Shown here: positions 16,196 to 24,302 of the stretch, in pieces
Numbering within the stretch: position 1 is the stretch's first letter
Layout of the letters: each line of letters begins with the position of its first letter
Origin: Amycolatopsis sp. NBC_00345
GTDB lineage: Bacteria; Actinomycetota; Actinomycetes; Mycobacteriales; Pseudonocardiaceae
Reading direction: 5' to 3'
DNA: 64,000 nt
Assembly: GCF_036116635.1 (NCBI RefSeq)
Contig: NZ_CP107995.1
Coordinates: 4,526,001 to 4,590,000, forward strand
Notes under the pieces: generated by a model
Told to the model about the DNA's origin: nothing
The model's input: only the letters and a program-made list of their open reading frames with translations
The model's database searches: none
Position numbers and translations under genes: made by a program

Positions 16196-17698
16196 ATGAC
16201 CGAGAACGTCATTGTGGTCGGCGCGGGACCGTCCGGTCTGATCGTCGCCAGCGAGCTGGCCCTCGCCGGGGTATCCGTGACCCTCGTCGAGCGGCGCACC
16301 GACGGTGTGCAGTCCCGGGCGGGCACCATCCTGCCGCGGGTGCTCGAACTGCTCGACACGCGTGGCCTCGCGCAGCAGTTCATGGACCGGGCCCGCGACA
16401 TCATCCCCAATCCACTGTTCCGAACCCACATGTGGGCCGGGATGAAACCGGTGCACTGGCGCCACCTCGACTCGCGTTTCGGCTACCGGCTCGTCCTGCC
16501 GCAGAACATCACCGAGGACCTGCTGACCAAACACGCACTCGACACGGGGGTCACCATCGAACGCGGCCTCACCGTCGACACGGTCACCCAGGACGACTCC
16601 GGTGTCGAGGTCGGCATGGTCGCCGCCGACGGGCGGCGCGGCACTCGCCGCTGCGCCTACCTGGTGGGCTGTGACGGCGGGCGCAGCGCGGTGCGCGAAC
16701 AGCTGGGTATCGAATCCACGGGCCACGGCCCGACCTTCACCGGCATCGTCGCCGATGTCCGGCTCGACAATCCGTGGCCGGGCGGCCGGCACATCACCGA
16801 CAACGAGCATGGCTGGCTCGCGTCCTTCCCCTTCGGCGCCGGTGTCACCCGGTTCAACCTCGTGCACGCGCAGCGGATGCACGCCGACGTCGCCGAGCCC
16901 GTCACCGTCGACGAGGTGCGCGGCTGCCTGTCCGACATCCTCGGCACCGAGGTGGACTTCGACGAACTGGCCTGGGCATCGCGCTTCACGGACACCACCC
17001 GCATCGCCTCGACGTTCTCCCGAGGACGCGTCTTCCTCGTCGGTGAGAGCACCCGCATCCACTACCCCGCCAGCGGCGTCGGCATGAACTTCTGTATCCA
17101 GGACGCTTTCAACCTCGGGTGGAAGCTCGCCGCCGTCCTCAACGGACACTCGCACCCGGAGATCCTCGCCACCTTCGACGCCGAGCGTCGTCCCGTGGCC
17201 GAGGGCCTGCTGCGCAGCGTCGCGGCCCAGGTCGCGGTGCAGTTCGCGTTCTCGCCCGAGGCGATGGCATTCAAGCGATGGTTCGAGGCGACGTTGATGC
17301 CGATGCCGGAGGTCAACCGACGTCTCGCCGTCGAACTCAACGGCATCGCCGAGCCCTATCCCCGCGCGCCCGACGCCGACCCGTGCGTCGGATTCCCGGC
17401 GCCGGACCTGGAAATCCACCACGCCGACGGCGTTTCCACCATCGGCCGGCTCCTGCGGACCGGGCACTTCCTCCTGCTCGACCTGACCGGCAACGACCGC
17501 TTCCACGATCTGTTACCCGGCGGCATCCCCGTGGATGTCGTGTCGGGAGTCCCCATCAGACCACCCGACCGGATCGGCGACGTCACCGCGCTGCTCGTCC
17601 GCCCGGACGGCTACGTCGCCTGGTCGGCAACCGGACAGGACGATCGTGACGCGGCACGCGACGCCCTGCGCCACTGGCTCACCAACGTAAGGACGTGA
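16196..17698 (+). CDS. FAD-dependent aromatic hydroxylase (group A flavoprotein monooxygenase)
   Basis: This 500-residue protein has the FAD Rossmann site VIVVGAGPSGLIVASELALA at residues 5-24, the DG motif LVGCDGGRSAVREQLG near 157-172, and a C-terminal thioredoxin-like domain. At the second FAD motif, near 281-289, it reads VFLVGESTRIHYPASGVGMN. The highly conserved Asp of the GD motif is replaced by Glu, and the usual AAH by STR. It belongs to the same broad family as the enzyme at 1985-3580 but is clearly distinct. Transcriptional coupling with the MDR gene is tight. The substitution could alter FAD binding or reaction mode. Confidence 0.85.
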   Translation: MTENVIVVGAGPSGLIVASELALAGVSVTLVERRTDGVQSRAGTILPRVLELLDTRGLAQQFMDRARDIIPNPLFRTHMWAGMKPVHWRHLDSRFGYRLVLPQNITEDLLTKHALDTGVTIERGLTVDTVTQDDSGVEVGMVAADGRRGTRRCAYLVGCDGGRSAVREQLGIESTGHGPTFTGIVADVRLDNPWPGGRHITDNEHGWLASFPFGAGVTRFNLVHAQRMHADVAEPVTVDEVRGCLSDILGTEVDFDELAWASRFTDTTRIASTFSRGRVFLVGESTRIHYPASGVGMNFCIQDAFNLGWKLAAVLNGHSHPEILATFDAERRPVAEGLLRSVAAQVAVQFAFSPEAMAFKRWFEATLMPMPEVNRRLAVELNGIAEPYPRAPDADPCVGFPAPDLEIHHADGVSTIGRLLRTGHFLLLDLTGNDRFHDLLPGGIPVDVVSGVPIRPPDRIGDVTALLVRPDGYVAWSATGQDDRDAARDALRHWLTNVRT

Positions 17699-17701
17699 AC
17701 T

Positions 17702-18700
17702 ATGTCTGCTCCACATCTGGACATCGCCACCTTTCGCTACGACACCACGCGTGCGCTGTTCGACGGAACAGTGGCGTTCGATGACGTCGACGCGGCCCTG
17801 CACACCGCCGCCACCATTCCCGAGATCTTCGCCGGTCTGGCGTCCGGCCGGTTCGACGTCGCCGAGTTCGGCCTCACCTACTACCTGCGGGCGCTGGACG
17901 CCGGCTCCGACCTCATCGCCATTCCGGTGTTCCCCAACCGGGTTTTCCGGCATTCCTGCGTTTTCGTGAACACCGCCAAGGGGATCACCGGCCCAGAGGA
18001 CCTCGTCGGCCGCACGATCGGCGAGTTCGGCATGTACGGCCAGGACTCGGGCGTCTGGGCGAAGGGAATCCTGTCCGACGACTACGGCTTCGCCCCGGAG
18101 AAGAACCAGTGGGTCCTCGGCGGGCTCGAGACACCGTTGTCCGCTCCGTTCGAGTTCACCACGCACCCGCACCCGGACAACGTCGAGATCAGCTTCGCGC
18201 CGCCGGGCCGCACCCTCGCCGACATGCTCGACCGCGGGGAGATCGACGTCCTGTTCAGCGCCAACGCCCCGATGAACTACCTCGCCGGCTCACCCAACAT
18301 CGCGCCGCTGTTCCCCGACCACGAAGCCCGCGAGCGCGACTGGTACCGCCGCACCGGCATCTTCCCGATGATGCACACCGTGGCCGCGCCCCGCGAACTG
18401 TTCACCGCCAATCCCGGCCTGGCCCAACGCCTCTACCAAGGATTCCTCTCGGCCAAGGACACCGCCGCCGAGAGGTACCGCACCATGCGACGGCTCTACC
18501 AGGTCACCACGATGGTGCCCTGGATGAACGGCCTGTTCGAAGGAAACCGCGAACTGTTCCCGGAGGACTGGTTCCCCTACGGCATCGACGCCAACCGCAC
18601 GGCGCTGCAGACCTACCTCCGCTACTCCTACGAGCAAGGGCTCTCGCCCGCCCTGCGCACCGTCGACGAGCTGTTCGTCGAAGAATTGCGGAACACGTGA
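17702..18700 (+). CDS. 4,5-dihydroxyphthalate decarboxylase-like protein (substrate-binding-protein fold)
   Basis: This 332-residue protein opens DIATFRYDTTRALFDGTVAF and continues FDVAEFGLTYYLRAL, FPNRVFRHSCVFVN and EDLVGRTIGEFGMYGQDSG. These match the Pht5/4,5-dihydroxyphthalate decarboxylase family, which uses the periplasmic-binding-protein fold as a cytoplasmic enzyme. There is no signal peptide or lipobox, so transport is unlikely. The family decarboxylates ortho-dihydroxy aromatic acids, which would fit an aromatic-degradation operon. Its stop overlaps the amidohydrolase start as GTGA. Confidence 0.75.
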   Translation: MSAPHLDIATFRYDTTRALFDGTVAFDDVDAALHTAATIPEIFAGLASGRFDVAEFGLTYYLRALDAGSDLIAIPVFPNRVFRHSCVFVNTAKGITGPEDLVGRTIGEFGMYGQDSGVWAKGILSDDYGFAPEKNQWVLGGLETPLSAPFEFTTHPHPDNVEISFAPPGRTLADMLDRGEIDVLFSANAPMNYLAGSPNIAPLFPDHEARERDWYRRTGIFPMMHTVAAPRELFTANPGLAQRLYQGFLSAKDTAAERYRTMRRLYQVTTMVPWMNGLFEGNRELFPEDWFPYGIDANRTALQTYLRYSYEQGLSPALRTVDELFVEELRNT

Positions 18701-19698
18701 GCACCGAATACCGCGTTGTCGCCCTCGAAGAACACGTGGTCACCCCCGAGGTCGTCGCCGCGTGGCAGAAGCTGGAGCCGCAGTGGCGCGACCTGGCCCT
18801 GGCCCCGTCCACCCAAGGTGAGAGCGGACGACGGCTGGCCGAGATGGGCGACGAGCGCATCGCGGCGATGGACGCCGCCGGCATCGACACGCAGGTCCTG
18901 TCACTGACCGCGCCCGGCCTGCAGAACCTCGAACCGGCCGACGCCATCCCCCTTCAGCGAGAGGTCAACGACCTGCTCGCCGACACCGTTCGCACCCGGC
19001 CGGACCGCTTCCAGGCATTCGCCACGCTGGCCACCCCAGCGCCGGAAGCCGCGGCCGCGGAGCTGGAGCGCGCCGTGACCCGGCTCGGGCTGGCCGGTGC
19101 CATGGTCTTCGGCCGCACCCGCGAGCGGCACCTCGACGAACCGGAGTTCCGGCCGCTCCTCGAAGCCGCCGCCGCCCTGCGCGCACCGCTGTACCTGCAT
19201 CCGCAATCGCCGCCGACCACCGTGCGCCAGGCGTACTACGGCGGGCTCGGAGAGCGGCTCGACGCGGCACTGGCCACGCACGGCATCGGCTGGCACTACG
19301 ACTGCGGCGTCGAACTGCTGCGCCTGATCCTGGCCGGCGTGTTCGACCGGTTTCCCGACCTTCAGGTCATCGTCGGGCACTGGGGCGAGCTGATGATGTT
19401 CTTCCTCGACCGCATCGACACCAACCTCACCGAAATCGCCGGTCTCGACCGACCGATCTCCGACTACCTGCGCACCAACGTGTTCGTCACCCCCAGCGGC
19501 ATCCTCAGCGAGAAGTATTTGCGCTGGACCGTCGAAACGATCGGCGCCGAACGCATCCTGTTCGCCGCCGACTACCCGTTCGTACCACTATCGACCGGAG
19601 CACGCGCGTTCCTGGACACGGCGGCACTGGACCCGGCCCAGCGGGCTGCCATCGGCTCGACGAACTGGGAACGAATCCACACCCGGATCCGCCGCTGA
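18697..19698 (+). CDS. Amidohydrolase-2 family protein (resorcylate-decarboxylase-like)
   Basis: This 333-residue TIM-barrel metal enzyme has the N-terminal EEH motif (VALEEHVVTP), a barrel strand LYLHPQSPP with a His ligand, the GVFDRFPDLQVIVGHWGELM segment with the second His, and the late Asp in LFAADYPF. This is the pattern of the ACMSD/gamma-resorcylate decarboxylase branch, which performs non-oxidative decarboxylation or hydrolysis. The GTG at 18697 overlaps the upstream stop. Together with the preceding dihydroxyphthalate-decarboxylase-like gene, the operon carries two potential decarboxylases. Confidence 0.85.
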   Translation: MSTEYRVVALEEHVVTPEVVAAWQKLEPQWRDLALAPSTQGESGRRLAEMGDERIAAMDAAGIDTQVLSLTAPGLQNLEPADAIPLQREVNDLLADTVRTRPDRFQAFATLATPAPEAAAAELERAVTRLGLAGAMVFGRTRERHLDEPEFRPLLEAAAALRAPLYLHPQSPPTTVRQAYYGGLGERLDAALATHGIGWHYDCGVELLRLILAGVFDRFPDLQVIVGHWGELMMFFLDRIDTNLTEIAGLDRPISDYLRTNVFVTPSGILSEKYLRWTVETIGAERILFAADYPFVPLSTGARAFLDTAALDPAQRAAIGSTNWERIHTRIRR

Positions 19699-19732
19699 CG
19701 CGGTGGAAGACCAGCGAGGAAGAACATCGAGA

Positions 19733-20059
19733 ATGTGGTACCTGACAATTCAACGGTGGACCGGCGACCGTCAGAAGGCGCTCTCCGAACTGGTCGAGGA
19801 CCACCTCGCCTGGATGGCGGAGCAGCTGCGTGCTGGCAACGTCTTGCTGGCGGGCCCGTCAGCGGACATGGAACTCGGCATCGTGGTATTCCGGGCTGAG
19901 AACCAGGCCGAGGCCGACGAACTCTGCAGGGCCGACCCCTTCGTCGCGGCCGGCTATCGCGAGTTCGACCTGATCGCCTGGGACGTGCACCAACTCTTCG
20001 GCGTCAACGCGTCCCGGCTGCCACCGAGAACGGGAAACTCAACCGGCCCCGGGTCCTGA
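19733..20059 (+). CDS. YCII-related small protein
   Basis: This 108-residue protein has a ferredoxin-like fold pattern typical of YCII proteins: MWYLTIQRWTGDR, a helix with VEDHLAWMAEQL, then LLAGPSADMELGIVVFRA and DPFVAAGYREFD. Some relatives act as small dehydrochlorinases or muconolactone isomerase-like enzymes. The ATG at 19733 has GAGGAAGAAC upstream. It is the last confident gene of the FadR-controlled operon. A specific reaction cannot be assigned. Confidence 0.8.
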   Translation: MWYLTIQRWTGDRQKALSELVEDHLAWMAEQLRAGNVLLAGPSADMELGIVVFRAENQAEADELCRADPFVAAGYREFDLIAWDVHQLFGVNASRLPPRTGNSTGPGS

Positions 20060-20096
20060 CGAAATCAGCAATCACACAGCGCAAGGAGACGAACAG

Positions 20097-20279
20097 ATGG
20101 TACGCACCAAGGTCACGTACGTCGGCACGCTGGCCGCGTGCGGCGGCGGCACCACGCCGGGGGCACGTACAGCATCCGCACAGGGACTGACCTTTGTGCT
20201 CCGAGCAGTGCATGGGGGTTCCGGCCTCCTGGTCGTCCAGCTGCGGAGCCAGCTCCACCAGGCTGGTCACCCAGTGTGA
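20097..20279 (+). CDS. Short hypothetical reading frame, possibly a gene remnant
   Basis: A 60-codon frame (MVRTKVTYVGTLAACGGGTT...) begins after a good AAGGAG ribosome site at the end of the operon. I do not recognise the protein. It is Gly/Ala-rich at first and degenerates into arginine-rich sequence, so it may be the surviving 5' end of a deleted gene. The rest of 20060-20448 shows nothing I can support. Confidence 0.3.
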   Translation: MVRTKVTYVGTLAACGGGTTPGARTASAQGLTFVLRAVHGGSGLLVVQLRSQLHQAGHPV

Positions 20280-20448
20280 CAGCAACGTCACCTGCAGGGT
20301 CGCCGATCACGAATTGCCTGATCGCCCGCGAATGGCCGAAAGCGGTACGTTCAGCCGGCCAGGATGCGGCGCGTTATGAAAGAGCGAGATAGCCCAACGG
20401 GTATTGGCCGGACCGTCTGCGTCCGCGCCGCATCCGTTCGCTGGATCG

Positions 20449-21258
20449 TCAGGTGCCCAGGTCCCGGGTCATGCCGTGTCCGACGAGGCCCAGGCCGCCG
20501 TCCCAGGAGAAGAATCCGCCGGTGGCGAGGGTGGATTCCTTGCCCGCCAGCAGCACATAGATCGGTGGGTATTCCTCATCCCGCGGCATCCGGCGCAGCG
20601 GCGTCATGTCCGCCACTTGGCCGTCGCGGTCCAGCGTCTTCAAGCTGATGCCCTCCTGCCCGAGGGCGACCGGTCCGCGCAGGTCGCTGCCCGGGACGCC
20701 GCCGGGGATGACGGCGTTGACCCGGACTGCGGGCGAGTACTCGAAGGCGAGCTGGCGGACGAGTCCCACCCCGGCGTGCTTGGAGAAGGTGTAGAGCGGG
20801 CCGGACGCGCCGGGATAGAACCCGGACGTCGACAGGGTCAGGGTGATGCTGCCGTTCGTCTTGGCCAGTTCCGGTCTGGCGGCGACGGCCGCGAACAGGT
20901 AGCCCTTGAAGTTGACGGCCATGATCTCGTCGAGCGCGCTCTCCAGCTTGTCCGGCGGAATCTGATCCAGCCGGGCCGCGTATTCGTTGATGGCCGCTGT
21001 CCCGACGAGGGAATCGAGGCGGCCGAACCGATCGACGATGCCGGACACCGCCCGCTGGTGGTCCTCGAGGTGGCGGACATCGCCGTGGACGGCCAGCACG
21101 GCGTCGCCGTACTCATCGGTGAGTGCCGCCAGTTTGTCCTTGTCGTGGTCGAGCACGCCGACCAACGCGCCTTCGGCCACGAACCGGCCGACGACGGCGC
21201 GGCCCAAGCCGGACCCGCCGCCGGTGATCAGGGTGACGGCTCCTTCCAGCCGGCCCAT
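20449..21258 (-). CDS. Short-chain dehydrogenase, cis-dihydrodiol dehydrogenase (BphB)-like
   Basis: This 269-residue SDR has the NAD site TLITGGGSGLGRAVVGRFVA at residues 8-27 and Asp near 37 (GVLDHD). The catalytic region STSGFYPGASGPLYTFSKH supplies Ser, Tyr and Lys, and the segment GGVPGSDLRGP is a marker of biphenyl/benzene dihydrodiol dehydrogenases. It would rearomatise a cis-dihydrodiol to a catechol, although no ring-hydroxylating dioxygenase is in the window. The usual NAG motif is altered to GTAAIN. It is divergent from the TetR gene at 21483, and both share the palindromic operators at 21388-21434. Confidence 0.85.
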   Translation of the reverse strand: MGRLEGAVTLITGGGSGLGRAVVGRFVAEGALVGVLDHDKDKLAALTDEYGDAVLAVHGDVRHLEDHQRAVSGIVDRFGRLDSLVGTAAINEYAARLDQIPPDKLESALDEIMAVNFKGYLFAAVAARPELAKTNGSITLTLSTSGFYPGASGPLYTFSKHAGVGLVRQLAFEYSPAVRVNAVIPGGVPGSDLRGPVALGQEGISLKTLDRDGQVADMTPLRRMPRDEEYPPIYVLLAGKESTLATGGFFSWDGGLGLVGHGMTRDLGT

Positions 21259-21387
21259 CAGAACGTCACCTCCGAGGCAACCTCGGCATTGACGGGCGGA
21301 GTGCTTGACCTGATTGCCGTTTTACCCATGCTCGACTCCTTCGCGTCCAGCGATGCGTGCCGGAGGGGGACCCGGTAAACTCCGAAT

Positions 21388-21434
21388 CGGAGGAACCTCC
21401 GGTACGCCGTCGAGCGTAACCGGAGGAACCTCCG
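21388..21434. promoter_or_regulatory. Tandem palindromic TetR operators
   Basis: Two copies of CGGAGGAACCTCCG (21388-21401 and 21421-21434) lie 33 bases apart, three helical turns, in the divergent spacer. An overlapping palindrome CTCCG-AAT-CGGAG precedes the first. A third copy of the same site (CGGAGGAGCCTCCG) occurs at 23114-23127 in front of the next SDR gene, embedded in a 35-base similar context ending GTAACCG. Confidence 0.8.
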
Positions 21435-21482
21435 TTAAGCAACTCCGCACGCCGATCCGTGTGGGCCGAAAGGGAGAATCCC

Positions 21483-22073
21483 GTGTCAGAGAACGGCACC
21501 AGACCGGTGCGCGCCGACGCGCGGCGCAACTACGACCGGCTGCTCGAAGTAGCCGTGCACGCCTTCGCCACCGACGGCACGCACGTCACGCTCGAGCGCA
21601 TCGCGAAGACTGCCGGCGTCGGAATCGGCACGCTCTACCGCCACTTCCCCACCCGCGAGGCGCTCGTCGAGGCCGCCTACCGCCACGAGCTCACCGACCT
21701 CTGCGACGCGGTGCCCGGCCTGCTGCGGTCGATGCCGCCGGACCAGGCGACCCGCGCCTGGATGGATCACTTCATCGACTACCTGACCACCAAGCACGAC
21801 ATGGCCGAGGCACTCCGCGCCGTCATCGCCTCCGGTGGCAACCCCTTCGCCGAAAGCCGCGGCCGGCTGATCGCCGCCATCACCGCGCTCCTCGAAGCAG
21901 GCGCCGCCGCCGGGACACTACGGCCGGACGTCGAACCCAACGATGTGCTCGTGGCACTCAACGGCGTGTCCCTGGCCGCCGGCGAGCCGAGCCAGCGCGA
22001 ACAAGCCGGCCGCCTCCTCGACCTTCTCACCGAGGGCCTGCGCCAGCACTCCGGGCCCGCTGAGCAGCGATAG
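21483..22073 (+). CDS. TetR family transcriptional regulator
   Basis: This 196-residue protein has the TetR helix-turn-helix LLEVAVHAFATDGTHVTLER, then IAKTAGVGIGTLYRHFPTRE at about 17-60, and a C-terminal domain of the type seen with SDR genes (RAVIASGGNPF, LNGVSLAAGEP). The GTG at 21483 is chosen for the AAGGGAGAA site upstream. The tandem palindromes directly in front of it, and the single related one before the SDR gene at 23084, make it the probable repressor of both flanking dehydrogenase genes and of itself. Confidence 0.9.
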   Translation: MSENGTRPVRADARRNYDRLLEVAVHAFATDGTHVTLERIAKTAGVGIGTLYRHFPTREALVEAAYRHELTDLCDAVPGLLRSMPPDQATRAWMDHFIDYLTTKHDMAEALRAVIASGGNPFAESRGRLIAAITALLEAGAAAGTLRPDVEPNDVLVALNGVSLAAGEPSQREQAGRLLDLLTEGLRQHSGPAEQR

Positions 22074-22103
22074 CAGCGTTCCGCTCGGCGAACCCGTGCC
22101 TTA

Positions 22104-23084
22104 TTACTCGAAACCAAGCAGTGCGAGCGACAACTCCCAGAGCCGGTTCGCGTTGGCCGGGTCAAGTGCGTAAGCCTCGACGCCGGAGATTGCGGTATTC
22201 GGGGCGGCGGGGTCCAGGACGGCCGCTTCGTCGCAGTCCTCGAAGTAACGGCCGCCGGTACCGTCGAGCTGTCGCGAGGTGGCGACGAAGACGCTCGTGG
22301 CCGCGCCTTGCTGTGGGGTCTTGAATGTCACTTCCGACTCGGCATATGTCCGTGCGTACGGGGCTGCGGCCACCAGCGCCGCCGAGACGTCAGGGTCCAG
22401 GTGTTGCGAGAGGTTGGTGGCCGCGATCGTCCCGGGGTGGACCGCGTTGGCGGTGATGCCGTCACCGCCCCAGCGGCGGGTCGCCTCGACGGCGAACAGG
22501 ACGTTGGCGGTCTTGGATTGACCGTAGGCGAGGCCCAGGTCGTACGGCCGGGCGGTGAAGTTCACGTCGCCGAACACCACCGGTGAGCGCCGGTGCCCGA
22601 CGGAGCTGAGCGACACGATCCGCGCATCACCGGCCGCGGCGAGTGCGCCGTGCAGGCCGAGCGCGAGCGCGAAGTGCCCGAGATGGTTGGTCGCGAACTG
22701 CGTCTCCCAGCCCTCGGGGGTCACCTGGAGATCACGTCGCCCCATAGTGCCCGCGTTGTTGACCAACACGTCCAACGGCCCGTCCCACGCCGCGACGAAG
22801 GCGGCGACGGACCCTTGGTCGGCCAGATCGAGCGGCACAACGTGGATCTGCTTGTTCCGGGTGCCGGCGATGATGTCCTCGGCGGTGCGGCGACCGGCCT
22901 CGGCCCTGCGCACGCCCAAGGTCACCTCGGCGTTCGCGCCGGCCAGCGCCCGTGCGGTCTCCACGCCGATGCCGGACGAACCACCGGTGACGATCACGCG
23001 CTTCCCGGAGAGGTCGATGCCGTCGATGACATCCGCGGCGGTCGACCGCGCGCCGAACCCGGTAGTGATGCGGTTGCCGTTCAT
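22104..23084 (-). CDS. Short-chain dehydrogenase/reductase (retinol-dehydrogenase-like)
   Basis: This 326-residue SDR has the cofactor motif VIVTGGSSGIGVETARALAG near 32-51, VNNAG near 107-111, and the catalytic Ser and YGQSK motif (SLSSVGHR, LGLAYGQSKTANVLFA). The broader WWOX/retinol dehydrogenase-like group reduces or oxidises diverse alcohols and ketones. The ATG at 23084 is preferred over one two codons earlier because GAGG then has a seven-base spacer. Its promoter carries the same CGGAGG-CCTCCG operator as the upstream TetR/SDR pair. Confidence 0.88.
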   Translation of the reverse strand: MNGNRITTGFGARSTAADVIDGIDLSGKRVIVTGGSSGIGVETARALAGANAEVTLGVRRAEAGRRTAEDIIAGTRNKQIHVVPLDLADQGSVAAFVAAWDGPLDVLVNNAGTMGRRDLQVTPEGWETQFATNHLGHFALALGLHGALAAAGDARIVSLSSVGHRRSPVVFGDVNFTARPYDLGLAYGQSKTANVLFAVEATRRWGGDGITANAVHPGTIAATNLSQHLDPDVSAALVAAAPYARTYAESEVTFKTPQQGAATSVFVATSRQLDGTGGRYFEDCDEAAVLDPAAPNTAISGVEAYALDPANANRLWELSLALLGFE

Positions 23085-23113
23085 GGCCATGCCTCGTCCC
23101 CGTCCGGTCGTAA

Positions 23114-23127
23114 CGGAGGAGCCTCCG
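23114..23127. promoter_or_regulatory. Palindromic operator in front of the second SDR gene
   Basis: CGGAGGAGCCTCCG lies 30 bases upstream of the SDR start. It and the next ~20 bases closely resemble 21388-21422, which links this promoter to the TetR regulator at 21483. Confidence 0.7.
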
Positions 23128-23185
23128 GTACGGCTTCCACCGTAACCGAACGCCGGACCGGCGGGCAAGACGGCCGACGAGCGCG

Positions 23186-23779
23186 TCAGGTGAAGGCCTT
23201 GACCATCAGGTCTGCCACCTGGTCGAGGTACTCCGAAGTGACCGGTTCGCGCCGCGCGTGCAGGCGCCAGAAGACCGGCGCCGCGAATACGTCCAGGGCC
23301 AGCTCGCGGTCGATGTCCGCGGGCACCTCGCCGCGGGCGACGGCGCGGTCGAGGACTTCCATGCCGAGCGCGCGACGGGGGGCGGCGATGTCGTCGGTGA
23401 GCGCGCGGGCCAGTGCTTCGTTGGTGCGGGCGATGCCCAGCAGGTCGGTGAAGATCGGGCCGATGCGCGGGTGGCCGACCCACTCCAGCACCGCGTCGAG
23501 CGTCGCCCGCAGGTCGCCGCGGAACGAGCCGGTGTCGGGCACCGCCGCCAGCGGCACGCCCAGTGCCGCGAACGTGCTGACGGTCATTTCCAGCTTCGAC
23601 GGCCACCGCCGGTACAGCGCGCTCTTGCCCACTCCGGCGCGGCGCGCGACGGCGTCCATCGACAGGGATTGGTAGCCCTTCTCCGCCAGCTCGTCCAGCA
23701 CGGCCTCGACGATCGAATCCGTCAGGTCCTGCCGAAGGACGGCGGCGCCCGTGGGGGTTCGGCGCTTGATTTCCGGCAT
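23186..23779 (-). CDS. TetR family transcriptional regulator
   Basis: This regulator of about 197 residues has the helix-turn-helix VLDELAEKGYQSLSMDAVAR, then RAGVGKSALYRRWPSKLEM at about 24-65, and a C-terminal domain of the TetR_C_16-like type with RGDLRATLDAVLEWV and a late PVFWRLHARREPVT segment. The ATG at 23779 is adopted; an in-frame GTG six codons upstream is equally possible, as neither has a clear ribosome site. It is divergent from the cupin gene at 23916 and may control that cluster. Confidence 0.88.
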   Translation of the reverse strand: MPEIKRRTPTGAAVLRQDLTDSIVEAVLDELAEKGYQSLSMDAVARRAGVGKSALYRRWPSKLEMTVSTFAALGVPLAAVPDTGSFRGDLRATLDAVLEWVGHPRIGPIFTDLLGIARTNEALARALTDDIAAPRRALGMEVLDRAVARGEVPADIDRELALDVFAAPVFWRLHARREPVTSEYLDQVADLMVKAFT

Positions 23780-23915
23780 GGGCGGCGATGTTAGCACTGG
23801 ACAGGACCGTCCCGTCCCGCCTAAGGTCGTTGAGACGATACGGTCCCGGCCTGTTCACTCAGCACTACCACCTCATCACCATCATCGAACTCGCGTCGCA
23901 CCGGAAGGAAGTTTC

Positions 23916-24302
23916 GTGAGCGACTATTCCGAGAATCCCGGCGATACCCTCCTCTTCGAGAACGACCGGGTGCGCGTCTGGTCCATGACGCTGGCGCCGG
24001 GCCAGATGTTCGACTTCCACCAGCACCACCACGACCACGTCGTGGTCTGGCCCGAAGCCGGCCTCGCGCAGGCGCAGGAACTGGGCGACGACGAATGGGG
24101 CCTGACGCAGGAGGCCCAGCCCGGCTTCGTCCTCTACCGGACGGTCGGGCACCGGAAACCCCTGACGCCGCACCGGATCCGCAACATCGGGGAGGACGCC
24201 GTGACGCACTTCGTCGTGGAGCTGCTGGAGAAGTCGCCGAGTGCCGAGGCCGAGCCGTGGGTCTTCAACGACCGCGGCGCGATCCGTAAGGAGAACCGAT
24301 GA
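23916..24302 (+). CDS. Small cupin-fold protein
   Basis: This 128-residue protein has a single cupin barrel: FENDRVRVWSMTLAPGQMFD, then FHQHHHDHVVVWPEAG with several His ligands, and a second motif ending NIGEDAVTHFVVELLE. Small cupins of this form act as metal-dependent isomerases, dioxygenases or decarboxylases. The GTG at 23916 follows GGAAGGAAG. Its stop overlaps the next gene's start as ATGA, so it is coupled to the flavin oxygenase. Its role in the cluster is unknown. Confidence 0.8.
   Translation: MSDYSENPGDTLLFENDRVRVWSMTLAPGQMFDFHQHHHDHVVVWPEAGLAQAQELGDDEWGLTQEAQPGFVLYRTVGHRKPLTPHRIRNIGEDAVTHFVVELLEKSPSAEAEPWVFNDRGAIRKENR

Noticed and set aside
17702..18700. ABC-transporter substrate-binding protein
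   Set aside because: The fold is similar, but there is no signal peptide or lipobox and no permease gene nearby; the match to the dihydroxyphthalate decarboxylase family is better.
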